Assembly (NCBI GenBank): GCA_963662035.1
Contig: CAVLDO010000002.1
Coordinates: forward strand, 62,001-126,000
Direction of reading: 5' to 3'
DNA from: Equibacterium sp963662035
Lineage (GTDB): Bacteria > Bacteroidota > Bacteroidia > Bacteroidales > UBA932
DNA: 64,000 bases
Part shown: positions 23,456 to 33,173 of the stretch, piece by piece
Layout: each line of letters opens with the position of its first letter
Numbering within the stretch: position 1 is the first letter of the stretch
The notes under the pieces: model-generated
The model's input: only the letters and a program-made list of their open reading frames with translations
The model's database searches: none
Told to the model about the DNA's origin: nothing
Translations under genes and position numbers: made by a program

Positions 23456-26092
23456 ATGGAGCTTGAAGCCAAATACAATCCCTCGAACGTAGAGGACAAG
23501 TGGTATGCATACTGGATGGACCACAAATTCTTCCATTCGGAGCCCGATGCACGCGAACCTTTTACAATTGTGATTCCGCCGCCCAACGTGACGGGCATTC
23601 TGCATATGGGCCACGTGCTCAACAACACCATCAACGACGTGCTGGTGCGCAAGGCGCGTATGGACGGCAAGAACGCCTGCTGGGTGCCCGGCACCGACCA
23701 TGCCTCCATCGCCACCGAAAACAAGGTGGTGGCCAAGCTGCGCGACAATGGCATCAGCAAGGAGTCTCTCACCCGCGAGGAATTCCTGCGCTACGCCTGG
23801 GAGTGGAAGGAGGAGCACGGCGGCATCATCCTCAACCAGCTCAAGAAGCTGGGCGCCAGCTGCGACTGGGACCGCACCCGCTTCACTATGGACCCCGACC
23901 TGAGCGAGGCGGTCATCAACACCTTCTGCTACTTTTACGACAAGGGGTACATTTACCGGGGAGTGCGGATGGTAAACTGGGACCCCGTGGGGCTCACCGC
24001 CCTCAGCGATGAGGAGGTGATTCACCGCGACACGCAGAGCAAGTTCTACTATCTGAGATATTATGTGAGCGACGGCTGCGGCAACCCCACCGACAAGTAT
24101 CTGGTGATTGCCACCACACGCCCCGAGACCATTATGGCCGATGCGGCTATCTGCGTCAACCCCAAAGACGAACGGCACACCTGGCTGCACGGCAAGAAGG
24201 TGCTGATTCCACTCATCAACAAGGAGATTCCCGTAATAGAGGATGACTATGTGGAGATGGACTTCGGCACGGGCTGTCTGAAGGTGACCCCCGCCCACGA
24301 TGCGAACGACTATATGATAGGAATGCGCCACAATCTGGAGGTCATTGACATCATAGACGACCACGGCCGCCTGAACGACAAGGCGCAGATTCTGGTGGGG
24401 GAGGATCGCTTTGACGCCCGCCGCAAGATAGAGGGGCTGCTGCGCGAGGCAGGCTGTCTGGAGAAGACGGAGGATTACACCTCGCCGATCGGCTATTCGG
24501 AACGCACCAACGCCGTGATAGAGCCCAAGATTTCCACGCAGTGGTTCCTGAAGATGGAGCTGCTGGCAAAAGACGCCCTGCAGAGCGTGGAGAGCGGCAA
24601 GGTCAAGCTCATACCAGACAAATACCGCAATACCTACCGCCACTGGATGGAGAATGTGCGCGACTGGTGCATCTCCCGCCAGCTCTGGTGGGGACAGCAG
24701 ATTCCCGCATATTACCTGCCCGACGGCCGCTTTGTGGTGGCCCCTAATGCCGAAGCGGCCCTTGAGAAGGCCCGCGCGCTGGATCCCGCCGTCAAGGCGG
24801 AGGATCTCAGGCGCGATGGCGACGTGCTGGACACCTGGTTCTCTTCTTGGCTCTGGCCCATATCGGTGTTCGACCCCGCCCGCCCCGGCAATCCGGAGCA
24901 CGCGCCCAATGCCGACCTGTCATACTATTATCCCACAAACGACCTGGTGACCGGCCCCGACATCCTCTTTTTCTGGGTGGCTCGGATGGTTATGGCAGGC
25001 AACGAGTTTATGGGAGAAGAGCCTTTTAGCAACGTGTTCCTCACCGGAATCGTGCGCGACAAACTGGGTCGCAAGATGAGCAAGAGTTTGGGCAATTCCC
25101 CCGACCCGCTGGTGCTGATAGACAAGTACGGAGCCGATGCGGTGCGTCTTGGGATGATGCTCTGCACCAGCGCAGGCAACGACATTCTCTTTGACGAAAG
25201 CCAGATAGAGCAGGGGCGCAACTTCTGCAACAAGGTCTGGAACGCCTACCGCCTCACAGAAATGTGGCGCGTGGAGGATCTCTCCGCTCCCGAGGCGGCA
25301 AAGGTGGCTGTCGGATGGTTCCGCTCAAAACTCTCGCAGACCATCGCCGCCGTAGAGGATCATTATGCAAAATACCGCATCAGCGATGCGATAATGGCGA
25401 TATACAAACTCTTCTGGGACGACTTCTGCGCCTGGTATCTGGAGATGGTCAAGCCCGCCTACGGCGAGGCGATGGACTGCGCCACCTACCAGGCCACGAT
25501 GGGCTTCTTTGACACCCTGCTGAGGATGCTGCACCCCTTCATCCCCTTCATAACCGAGGAGCTCTGGCAGCACATCGCCCCCCGCAGGGAGGGGGAGACC
25601 ATAATGTTTGCCGCAACTCCCAAGGCGGAGCCCTGCGAAATGGGCATCATAGGCGACTTTGACATCGCTTCAGGCGCCGTGGTGGAGCTGCGCGCCCTGC
25701 GCCAGAAGAAGGGACTCTCTCCCAGAGAGGCGCTCTCTCTCAAGTATAAAGGGGACTTCCCCGCCGATATGACCCCCGTGCTGGTCAAGATGGCGAATGT
25801 TTCTGCCATAGAACCTGCCACCGATGCCGACTCGTGCGCGGAATCCTTTATGGTAAGCACCGTGCAGTTCTTTGTGCCGCTGGACGGTATGATCGATGTG
25901 GAGGCGGAGAAGCAGAAAATTGCGGCGGAGATAGCCCACTGCGAGGGCTTCCTCAAAGGGGTCAACGCCAAGCTGGGCAACGAGCGCTTTGTGGCCAACG
26001 CCCCCGCCGCAGTAGTGGAGAACGAGCGCAAGAAGCTCTGCGACGCAACTCAGAAACTCGCAGCTCTCAAAGAGCGGCTGGCCAAACTTTAG
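23456..26092 (+). CDS. valS: Valine--tRNA ligase
   Basis: Class I aminoacyl-tRNA synthetase charging tRNA-Val. The 878-residue sequence has the HIGH motif (PPPNVTGILHMGHVLN, residues about 42-57), the editing (CP1) domain with TTRPETIMADAAI and GTGCLKVTPAHD, the KMSKS loop (LGRKMSKSLGNSPDP), the tRNA anticodon-binding helical domain and the C-terminal coiled-coil arm (DVEAEKQKIAAEIAHCEGFLKGVNAKLGN region). Complete and ordinary. Confidence 0.98.
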   Translation: MELEAKYNPSNVEDKWYAYWMDHKFFHSEPDAREPFTIVIPPPNVTGILHMGHVLNNTINDVLVRKARMDGKNACWVPGTDHASIATENKVVAKLRDNGISKESLTREEFLRYAWEWKEEHGGIILNQLKKLGASCDWDRTRFTMDPDLSEAVINTFCYFYDKGYIYRGVRMVNWDPVGLTALSDEEVIHRDTQSKFYYLRYYVSDGCGNPTDKYLVIATTRPETIMADAAICVNPKDERHTWLHGKKVLIPLINKEIPVIEDDYVEMDFGTGCLKVTPAHDANDYMIGMRHNLEVIDIIDDHGRLNDKAQILVGEDRFDARRKIEGLLREAGCLEKTEDYTSPIGYSERTNAVIEPKISTQWFLKMELLAKDALQSVESGKVKLIPDKYRNTYRHWMENVRDWCISRQLWWGQQIPAYYLPDGRFVVAPNAEAALEKARALDPAVKAEDLRRDGDVLDTWFSSWLWPISVFDPARPGNPEHAPNADLSYYYPTNDLVTGPDILFFWVARMVMAGNEFMGEEPFSNVFLTGIVRDKLGRKMSKSLGNSPDPLVLIDKYGADAVRLGMMLCTSAGNDILFDESQIEQGRNFCNKVWNAYRLTEMWRVEDLSAPEAAKVAVGWFRSKLSQTIAAVEDHYAKYRISDAIMAIYKLFWDDFCAWYLEMVKPAYGEAMDCATYQATMGFFDTLLRMLHPFIPFITEELWQHIAPRREGETIMFAATPKAEPCEMGIIGDFDIASGAVVELRALRQKKGLSPREALSLKYKGDFPADMTPVLVKMANVSAIEPATDADSCAESFMVSTVQFFVPLDGMIDVEAEKQKIAAEIAHCEGFLKGVNAKLGNERFVANAPAAVVENERKKLCDATQKLAALKERLAKL

Positions 26093-26125
26093 CGACAACA
26101 CATTAACCTTTTAAAATTTCATATT

Positions 26126-26359
26126 ATGAATATGCTGACTATGTTGGTACTTCCCCTCGGGGTCATAGGTCCCTGGCAGTGGGTCATCATTGCATTGGTA
26201 ATCATCCTCCTGTTCGGAGGCAAGAAGATTCCCGAGCTTATGCGCGGCCTTGGCAAGGGCGTAAAGGAGTTCAAGAGCGGAATGCAGGAGGCCGAGCGCG
26301 AGATGAATGACATCCGCAACGAAATCGACAAACCTTCCGACACAAAAAAGGTAGAGTAA
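26126..26359 (+). CDS. tatA: Sec-independent translocase subunit TatA
   Basis: Pore-forming subunit of the twin-arginine translocase that exports folded proteins. The 77-residue protein has the short N-terminal transmembrane helix (QWVIIALVIILLFGGKKIPEL, residues about 18-38), the FGGKKIPEL hinge, an amphipathic helix (MRGLGKGVKEFKSGM) and a charged tail. tatC starts 3 bp after its stop. No TatB homologue is visible, which is usual in this phylum. Confidence 0.95.
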   Translation: MNMLTMLVLPLGVIGPWQWVIIALVIILLFGGKKIPELMRGLGKGVKEFKSGMQEAEREMNDIRNEIDKPSDTKKVE

Positions 26360-26362
26360 AAG

Positions 26363-27163
26363 ATGGTAGCCGAAGAAGAAGAGAAGCTGGACGAATCCAA
26401 GGAGATGTCCTTCTGGGACCATCTGGAGGCGTTGCGTGGAGGGCTCTTCCGCGTGGTAGTGGCCCTGCTCGTGGCGTTTGTGGCTCTCTTTTGCTTCAAG
26501 AAATTTCTGTTTGACGACATTATACTGGCACCGACAAGCCCCGATTTCTTCTTCTACAAGTGGTTCGGGATGAAAACGGGGCTGCAGCTGGTAAACATCG
26601 AGCTTTCCACCCAGTTTATGGTGCATATGAGGGTCACCTTTATGTGCGCGTTTATCGTGTGCTGCCCTTATGTGCTCTTCGAAATCTGGAAGTTCATAGC
26701 CCCGGCCCTCTACAAGAGTGAGAAAAAGGCCACCAGGCGGGCTTTCATATTCGCCTCGTTCCTGTTCTATCTGGGCATAGCTGTGGGCTATTGCATCATT
26801 CTCCCGCTGATGGTCAATTTTTTTGACGGCTACAAGGTGAGCGAGGCGGTGCAGAACACAATCTCCCTGAATTCATATATCTCTACGGTGAACTCCACCG
26901 TGCTGGTGTTCGGCTTTGTGTTTGAGGTGCCCACGCTTCTGGCGGTGCTCTCGCAGCTGGGCATAATCTACCGCGACACTCTTATCCGCGGCTGGAAGTA
27001 TGCTGTGCTGCTGATTACGGTGGTGGCAGCCCTCATCACCCCGGCTGACCCCTTCTCGATGCTGATTGCGGCCATCCCGCTCTTTATGCTCTACGGCCTG
27101 AGCATCGCCGTGTGCAAGAAGCGCGATGAGCAGTACCTGCCACAAGAATCCTCTGCCGAATGA
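26363..27163 (+). CDS. tatC: Sec-independent translocase subunit TatC
   Basis: Polytopic receptor for twin-arginine signal peptides. The protein (266 residues) has the N-terminal family motif MSFWDHLEALRGGLFRV, six predicted membrane spans and the conserved VCCPYVLFEIWKFIAPALYKSEKK loop region with the key Glu, plus FEVPTLLAVLSQLG. It overlaps the ABC-F start by 4 bp (ATGA). Preceded by tatA in the same operon. Confidence 0.96.
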   Translation: MVAEEEEKLDESKEMSFWDHLEALRGGLFRVVVALLVAFVALFCFKKFLFDDIILAPTSPDFFFYKWFGMKTGLQLVNIELSTQFMVHMRVTFMCAFIVCCPYVLFEIWKFIAPALYKSEKKATRRAFIFASFLFYLGIAVGYCIILPLMVNFFDGYKVSEAVQNTISLNSYISTVNSTVLVFGFVFEVPTLLAVLSQLGIIYRDTLIRGWKYAVLLITVVAALITPADPFSMLIAAIPLFMLYGLSIAVCKKRDEQYLPQESSAE

Positions 27164-29193
27164 TTTCGATAAACGATCTGACCCTCTCGTTCGGCGGGAC
27201 CAATCTGCTGAATGACATCAGCCTGCATATAAGCGAGAAAGACCGCATAGGCCTCACCGGCCGCAACGGGGCGGGAAAGTCCACTCTGCTTAAACTGATA
27301 GTGGGGGAAATACACCCCACAAGCGGCAGCGTAATGGTTCCCGGCGGAGTTGCGATAGGCTATCTGCCCCAGCATATGGAGCACCACAAGGGGCTTTCGG
27401 TGATGGAGGAGACGCTCACTGTGTTCAGCGAACTTAAGAGGATGCAGGAGAAGGTGGACAAAATCTCTGAGGAGCTTGCCCTGCGCACCGACTACGACTC
27501 CGGGGAGTATTCCCGCCTGATAGAGGAGCTGAACAATCTCAACGACCGCCTGAGCCTGCACAGCGGCGAGGCGCCTGAGGTCAAGGCGGCCAAGACCCTG
27601 CGCGGCCTGGGCTTCCGCGACCGGGAGCTGCAGCGCCCCACCGAGACCTTCAGCCAGGGCTGGAATATGCGCATAGAGTTGGCCAAGATTCTGCTGCGCG
27701 AGCCCGACGTCCTGCTGCTGGACGAGCCCACTAACCATCTGGACATAGAGTCCATACAGTGGCTGGAAGATTATCTGCAGACCTTTGGCGGCGCAATGGT
27801 GCTCATATCGCACGACCGCCGATTTCTGGACAACTGCACCAACCGCACGGTGGAGATTATGCTGGGCCGCATACACGACTACAAAGTCCCCTACAGCAAA
27901 TATCTGGTGCTGCGAGCAGAGCGCATAGAGCAGCAGAAGGCAGCCTACGAAAACCAGCAGCGCACCATAGAAAAAACCGAGGCCTTCATAGAGAAATTCC
28001 GCTACAAGCCCACCAAGAGCAATCAGGTGCAGAGCCGCATAAAACAGCTTGAGAAGATGGACCGCATAGAGCTGGAGGTGGAGGACAAGCAGACGCTGTG
28101 CGTGAAGTTTCCCCCGGCCCCCCGCTCGGGCGATGTGGCCTTCAAGGTGACCGATGCCGACATCTGCTATCCCGACGCCCCCGGCAAGATGATACTCTCC
28201 GGAGCCAATCTTGAAATCAGGCGCGGGGAGAAGGTCGCCTTCGTGGGACGCAACGGCGAGGGCAAGTCCACTATGATGAAGACCCTGATGGGGATTCTGA
28301 CCCCGGTGAAGGGTAGCGCCACAGTGGGGCACAATGTCAAAATAGGATATTACGCGCAGAATCAGGACGATGTGCTCTCTCGTGACGATACGGTTTATGA
28401 AACTCTCGACAAGATTGCAGTGGGAGATGTGCGGCTGCGGCTGCGCGACATACTGGGCGCATTCCTATTCCGCGGCGAGGATATAGACAAGAAGGTGGCG
28501 GTGCTCTCCGGCGGAGAGCGGGCCAGGCTGTCGATGGCCCGGCTGATGCTGGAGCCTTACAATCTGCTGGCCCTGGACGAACCCACAAACCATATGGACA
28601 TCCGCTCCAAGGATGTTCTTAAACAGGCCCTTGCCAAATACGACGGCACGCTGGTGGTAGTCTCCCACGACCGCGACTTCCTCACCGATCTTGTGGACAA
28701 GATCTACGAGTTTGGCGACGGGGCGGTGCGCGAGCATCTGGGCGGAGTGGACGACTTTCTGCGCCGCAAGAAAATCGAGGGGTTTGAGGCTCTCGAAGCA
28801 TCTAAAGGGAAGGGGGGCGCCACGGCAAAACCGCTTCAGACTTCCCCTGCAAAGTCTTCGCCGCAGAGCGCTGCCCCTGCAAAGACAGCCTCCCCTGCAG
28901 CTGCCCCTGCAAAAACCTCCGCAGGGAACGCGCCGGCGGCAAAGCCTACTGCGGCATCTCAGAAAGAGCGCGAGATAAGGCGCGAACTTTCACGCCTTAA
29001 AAACAAGTTCTCCGCCGTGGAGAAGGCCATCGCCGCTCTGGAGAGCGAAATGGCCGGCATAGAGACCCATCTGGCATCTCCCGCAGAGGGCGACGACATT
29101 ATGGATCTCACCCGCAAATATCTCGAGCTCAAGCGAGAACTCGACTTTAAAATGGATGAATGGGCCTCTCTGGCCGAAAAAATAGAACAGTAA
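27160..29193 (+). CDS. ABC-F family ATP-binding protein
   Basis: Soluble twin-ATPase of the ABC-F family, which act on the ribosome. Two nucleotide-binding domains are visible: Walker A GRNGAGKST with signature FSQGW and Walker B LLLDEPTNHLD, and Walker A GRNGEGKST with signature LSGGE and Walker B LALDEPTNHMD. The linker between them is the charged P-site tRNA-interaction motif region. The C-terminus has a low-complexity Ala/Pro/Lys/Ser stretch (about residues 545-605) leading into a coiled coil (REIRRELSRLKNKFSAVEKAI). The overlap with tatC suggests translational coupling. There is no resistance-type evidence; a housekeeping YdiF/Uup-like role is likely. Confidence 0.92.
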   Translation: MISINDLTLSFGGTNLLNDISLHISEKDRIGLTGRNGAGKSTLLKLIVGEIHPTSGSVMVPGGVAIGYLPQHMEHHKGLSVMEETLTVFSELKRMQEKVDKISEELALRTDYDSGEYSRLIEELNNLNDRLSLHSGEAPEVKAAKTLRGLGFRDRELQRPTETFSQGWNMRIELAKILLREPDVLLLDEPTNHLDIESIQWLEDYLQTFGGAMVLISHDRRFLDNCTNRTVEIMLGRIHDYKVPYSKYLVLRAERIEQQKAAYENQQRTIEKTEAFIEKFRYKPTKSNQVQSRIKQLEKMDRIELEVEDKQTLCVKFPPAPRSGDVAFKVTDADICYPDAPGKMILSGANLEIRRGEKVAFVGRNGEGKSTMMKTLMGILTPVKGSATVGHNVKIGYYAQNQDDVLSRDDTVYETLDKIAVGDVRLRLRDILGAFLFRGEDIDKKVAVLSGGERARLSMARLMLEPYNLLALDEPTNHMDIRSKDVLKQALAKYDGTLVVVSHDRDFLTDLVDKIYEFGDGAVREHLGGVDDFLRRKKIEGFEALEASKGKGGATAKPLQTSPAKSSPQSAAPAKTASPAAAPAKTSAGNAPAAKPTAASQKEREIRRELSRLKNKFSAVEKAIAALESEMAGIETHLASPAEGDDIMDLTRKYLELKRELDFKMDEWASLAEKIEQ

Positions 29194-29194
29194 A

Positions 29195-29935
29195 ATGAGC
29201 AATTATCTCTACGGGATGCACCCCGTGTGCGAGGCGATAGCTTCCGGCCGCAAAATAGAAAAAGTCATTCTCAGAAAGGGGCTGGAAGGGCCTCAGGCAC
29301 GCGCTCTGATGGCGCAGCTTGCAGAGCACGACATCCCCTACAGCTGGGTCCCGCCGCAGAAGCTGGACGCAGTTTCCAAAGGGGCGGCGCATCAAGGGGT
29401 GGTGGCCTACATCTCCGAGGTGGAGTATGTCCCCTTTGAGGAGATGGTGGAGAATGCTCTCGCCCACAAGGCCGCCCCGCTGTTCGTGATGCTGGACGGA
29501 GTGAGCGATGTGCGGAATCTGGGGGCTGTGGCCCGCACTGCCGAGTGCGCCGGCTTCGACGGGATAATCCTCCCGGCAAAAGGAGGCGCCCCCATCAATG
29601 CCGATGCAGTAAAGACCAGTGCCGGGGCGCTGATGCGCATCCCCGTGAGCAAGGTGCAGTCCCTGCGCCTGCCGATATTCTATCTGCTGGAATCGGGCTT
29701 CCAGGTAGTGGCCGCCACAGAGAAGGGGGCCGACTACATCTACGACATAAATCTTAAAAAGCCCACCGCGATTGTCATGGGAAGCGAAGGGAAAGGGATT
29801 TCGCCTTCTGTGCTTGACCTGTGTGATATCCAGGCCAAGATTCCGATGGCAGGTGCGATAGGCTCTCTGAATGTGTCGGTGGCTTCCGCCGTGTTTATGT
29901 ACGAGGCGGTGCGCCAGCGGCAGGGCAGGAATTAG
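29195..29935 (+). CDS. rlmB: TrmH-family 23S rRNA (guanosine-2'-O)-methyltransferase, RlmB-like
   Basis: SPOUT methyltransferase that 2'-O-methylates a guanosine of 23S rRNA (G2251 in E. coli). The protein (246 residues) has the N-terminal substrate-binding domain (LYGMHPVCEAI; KVILRKG; VPPQKLDAVSKGAAHQGVVA) and the SPOUT domain with DGVSDVRNLGAVARTAECAGFDGII, AIVMGSEGKGIS and the knot segment IPMAGAIGSLNVSVASAVFMYE. It begins 1 bp after the ABC-F stop and its stop codon overlaps that of the convergent DUF2807 gene. Confidence 0.94.
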   Translation: MSNYLYGMHPVCEAIASGRKIEKVILRKGLEGPQARALMAQLAEHDIPYSWVPPQKLDAVSKGAAHQGVVAYISEVEYVPFEEMVENALAHKAAPLFVMLDGVSDVRNLGAVARTAECAGFDGIILPAKGGAPINADAVKTSAGALMRIPVSKVQSLRLPIFYLLESGFQVVAATEKGADYIYDINLKKPTAIVMGSEGKGISPSVLDLCDIQAKIPMAGAIGSLNVSVASAVFMYEAVRQRQGRN

Positions 29936-30765
29936 TCCACCTTCTTGAGGCTCGATGCCCGGCTGATGTCGGGGATCACCGTGAGCGACTCATTGCTGCT
30001 GCGGTATTGGCAGTTGCTTGCCCCCGAGAGTTCTACTTCGAGCCGCTTTTCAACATCTATGGTAGCCTTGCTGGCACCGCTGCACTCGATTTCGGCCCGC
30101 TTTACCTTAAGCTGAATGGCGTCCAGCAGCGAGGTTCCGCTGCATTCGCTCTGTATGGAGTCGGCGCTGCCGATAAAGCTGATTTTGCTGGCGCCGCTGC
30201 ACTCCACATCCACAGTGTTGTAGCTGCCGATCAAAAACAGGGCGCTGGCACCGCTTATATCCGCGTCAATCTCCGCGAAGTCGCCGGTGACGGTGCCGCT
30301 GGCGGCGCCAGAAATGGTGGCGTCAAGCTCCGCCCCCTCTATCTTGAGGTTCTCCGCCTTGCTGGCGCCGCTCATCTCCAGGGTAAACTTGCCCATAGGG
30401 CTGGTCCAGATGTCGTTGCTGTAGAGCTTGCTGGCTCCGGTGAGCGATATCTGGGTAAGCGAGGGAACCGTGATTGTTACCTGCATACTTTTGCGGTTGA
30501 TCTTCTTGAGCTTGAGCGGACCCTCCTTGAGCCGCACGTAGAGCATCTGCCCCACCACGCTCACATCGAGGTACTGCTCCAGTTCGGTGTCTATGGTAAC
30601 GTCCGCGCTGTAGTCGTCGCCCTGCAGCAGGGTCGCCTCAAAGGAGTTGCTGATCTGGATGCCGGAGAATTTCTTGAGATCGCCGAATCTTTTGGTGACG
30701 GTGCCTGCATTGGCGCTGCAGATGGCCAGAATGGCGGCCGAAAGTGTCAATAATAACCTTTTCAT
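29932..30765 (-). CDS. DUF2807 (head GIN domain) exported protein
   Basis: Exported 277-residue protein of the DUF2807 family (putative autotransporter adhesin head). It has a signal peptide (MKRLLLTLSAAILAICSANA) and a repetitive body in which the motif SGAS recurs about every 19-22 residues (TGASKL, SGASKA, SGAASG, SGASAL, SGASKI, SGTSLL, SGASKA, SGASNC), as in a right-handed beta-helix. The family is common at the Bacteroidetes envelope; no function is established. Its stop shares 3 bases with the rlmB stop on the opposite strand. Confidence 0.85.
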   Translation of the reverse strand: MKRLLLTLSAAILAICSANAGTVTKRFGDLKKFSGIQISNSFEATLLQGDDYSADVTIDTELEQYLDVSVVGQMLYVRLKEGPLKLKKINRKSMQVTITVPSLTQISLTGASKLYSNDIWTSPMGKFTLEMSGASKAENLKIEGAELDATISGAASGTVTGDFAEIDADISGASALFLIGSYNTVDVECSGASKISFIGSADSIQSECSGTSLLDAIQLKVKRAEIECSGASKATIDVEKRLEVELSGASNCQYRSSNESLTVIPDISRASSLKKVD

Positions 30766-30853
30766 AACATTTATTTAATATCGTTTTCTTACTGATATGG
30801 TTTTTTAACAGTCGGAAATAAATAATTAATCCCTCCTTAACTGCGTTAACACG

Positions 30854-30876
30854 CGTGCGCGATACTTTTGCGCACG
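30854..30876 (+). promoter_or_regulatory. Promoter -7 element inside a perfect inverted repeat, ahead of the phosphate transporter
   Basis: CGTGCGC (30854-30860) and GCGCACG (30870-30876) are perfect 7-bp inverted arms with a 9-bp spacer. The promoter element TACTTTTG (30863-30870) lies in the spacer and its last base starts the right arm. The palindrome ends about where transcription should begin. This looks like an operator that competes with RNA polymerase, though a role as DNA hairpin or RNA structure cannot be excluded. Confidence 0.5.
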
Positions 30877-30914
30877 AAGAAAGAAGTGAACAATAATTAC
30901 ACCAAAAAGCAGTT

Positions 30915-33173
30915 ATGGATTGGATTTATCTGGGAATGGTAATATTCCTCTTTATTCTGGCCACATTTGATCTGTGGGTTGGAGTCAGCAACGATGCGGT
31001 CAATTTTCTGAATTCGGCGATCGGCTCCCGCGCCGCCAAATTCCGCACCTTGGTGGTGATTGCCGGAATCGGCGTGTTCTGCGGCTGCGTGCTCAGCAAC
31101 GGAATGATGGACATCGCCCGCCACGGCATCTTCACGCCGCAATATTTCAGCTTCAGAGATGTGATGTACATATATATGGCGGTGATGGTCACCGACATAG
31201 TGCTGCTGGATATGTTCAATTCGCTGGGAATGCCCACCTCCACCACCGTTTCGATGGTGTTTGAGCTGCTGGGGGCGGCGTTCGCCATTACCCTGCTCAA
31301 AACGCTGGGCGACGGCTCTTCGCTGGCGATGAGCGACTACCTCAACACATCCAAGGCCCTCGAAGTTATTATAGGTATATTCCTGAGCGTCCCCATAGCC
31401 TTCATATTCGGTTCGCTGGTGCAGTACATCACCCGAATCGTGTTCACGTTTAATCTCAAGAAGAATCTGCGCTTTAAGATAGGCATCTTCGGCGGCCTGG
31501 CAATCACCGCTATTCTCTACTTTATGCTGTTCAAGGGGCTCAAGGACCTCTCCTTTATGAGTGCGGAGGTGAAGGCCTATATAAATGAGAATGTCTGGAT
31601 GATTCTGGGCATCATTTTCGTGGCCGCCACCATTCTGATGCAGATTCTGTATGAATGCGGGGTGAATGTGTTCAGGTTGATTGTACTTATCGGCACATTC
31701 AGCCTCGCCACCGCCTTTGCCGGCAACGACCTTGTTAACTTCATAGGTGTGCCGCTGGCCGGATTCTCTTCTTACAACGACTTTATGGCCAATGGCGGCG
31801 GCCTGGCCCCCGACGAGTTTATGATGATTTCGCTGCATGATTCGGCCAAAACCCCCTTTGTGTTCCTGGCCGCGTCGGGCGCGATTATGGTTATGGCTCT
31901 GGCCACCAGCAAAAAGGCGCGCCGCGTGGTAGAAACCGAGGTGGGGCTCTCCAGCAAGAACGAGGGGGACGAGATGTTCGGCTCTTCCCGTGTGGCCCGC
32001 TCTCTGGTGCGTCTGGGGCGCAATCTGGGACATACGGTGTGCAGCATCACTCCGCAGAAGGTGTCACAGTTTGTAAACAGCCGCTTCCAGGTGCCCGAGC
32101 AGGCGCAGGACAACGAGGCGGCGTATGATATGTGCCGCGCCGCCACCAACCTGGTAGTGGCTTCGCTGCTGATAGCGCTGGGCACATCGCTCAAGCTGCC
32201 GCTCTCCACCACCTTCGTGACATTTATGGTGGCTATGGGTTCGTCGCTGGCCGACCGGGCCTGGAGCCGCGAGAGCGCCGTGTTCCGCATTACCGGCGTG
32301 CTCACCGTGATCGGCGGCTGGTTCATTACCGCCGGCATCGCCTTCGCCGCCTGCTTTATAGTGGCGCTGCTGATGAACTTCGGCGGTATGGTGGCGGTAG
32401 TGATAATCGTGGCGGCGGCCATGCTCTGCATAATCCACAGCCAGAAGCAGTTCAACAAGAAGCGCAGCGAGGTGAGCAAGGGCGACACCCTGTTTCAGGA
32501 GATGCTCTCTGTGCAGGATCGCACCGCAATTATCCCGATGCTTTCGCGACATATGGACCTCTCTATCGCCGACACTCTGGATAAATATTCGGATATGCTG
32601 CGACAGATTACCGACGGCCTCTTCTCCTTCCATCTGCGCCCCATACGCCACGCCCAGCACGATCTGAGCCTGAGCAAGCGCGACCTCAAGAACCTGCGCC
32701 GCCGCGAAACCATCTGCCTGCGCCGCGCCCAGCCGCCGATTGCGGCGATGCGCCTGTGCACCAACTTCCACCTTATCCACAACTCCCTGCGGCAGCTGCT
32801 CTACGGCCTCATCCGTATCGCCGAGCCCTCATCGGAGCACGTCGACAACAACTTCACCCCCATTGACCCGCTTTATGCGCAGCAGTACTGCTCTCTGCGC
32901 GACAAGGTGCTAATTCTGATGGACGACATCAGCGACGACTACCGCAGCGGCCTCAAAGGAGATTGCAGCGCCATACTCACGCAGTGCTCTGTGCTTGACC
33001 AGCAGCTGTTCTCCTTTACCCAGCAGATAGGAGAGGCAATTCAGGACGAACAGCGCAATTTGAGCGCGATGACTCTGATGCTGCACATAACGCAGGAGAC
33101 CCGTCAGATAGTGGTGGAACTGCGCTCGCTGGTTACAACCACAGGGGCTTACCTGATTCAAGCCACCGCCTGA
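30915..33173 (+). CDS. PiT-family inorganic phosphate transporter with C-terminal PhoU-like domain
   Basis: Inner-membrane phosphate:cation symporter. The first half shows the PiT signature repeats (GVSNDAVNFLNSAIGS and FAGNDLVNFIGVPLAG) among about ten hydrophobic segments; the last third (from about residue 540) is cytoplasmic and helical and resembles PhoU (MLSRHMDLSIADTLDKYSDML; RLCTNFHLIHNSLRQLLYGLI). 752 residues is typical of the Bacteroidetes fused form. The porin gene follows with overlapping TGATG, giving a two-membrane uptake route. Regulation is likely through the palindromic promoter upstream. Confidence 0.9.
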   Translation: MDWIYLGMVIFLFILATFDLWVGVSNDAVNFLNSAIGSRAAKFRTLVVIAGIGVFCGCVLSNGMMDIARHGIFTPQYFSFRDVMYIYMAVMVTDIVLLDMFNSLGMPTSTTVSMVFELLGAAFAITLLKTLGDGSSLAMSDYLNTSKALEVIIGIFLSVPIAFIFGSLVQYITRIVFTFNLKKNLRFKIGIFGGLAITAILYFMLFKGLKDLSFMSAEVKAYINENVWMILGIIFVAATILMQILYECGVNVFRLIVLIGTFSLATAFAGNDLVNFIGVPLAGFSSYNDFMANGGGLAPDEFMMISLHDSAKTPFVFLAASGAIMVMALATSKKARRVVETEVGLSSKNEGDEMFGSSRVARSLVRLGRNLGHTVCSITPQKVSQFVNSRFQVPEQAQDNEAAYDMCRAATNLVVASLLIALGTSLKLPLSTTFVTFMVAMGSSLADRAWSRESAVFRITGVLTVIGGWFITAGIAFAACFIVALLMNFGGMVAVVIIVAAAMLCIIHSQKQFNKKRSEVSKGDTLFQEMLSVQDRTAIIPMLSRHMDLSIADTLDKYSDMLRQITDGLFSFHLRPIRHAQHDLSLSKRDLKNLRRRETICLRRAQPPIAAMRLCTNFHLIHNSLRQLLYGLIRIAEPSSEHVDNNFTPIDPLYAQQYCSLRDKVLILMDDISDDYRSGLKGDCSAILTQCSVLDQQLFSFTQQIGEAIQDEQRNLSAMTLMLHITQETRQIVVELRSLVTTTGAYLIQATA

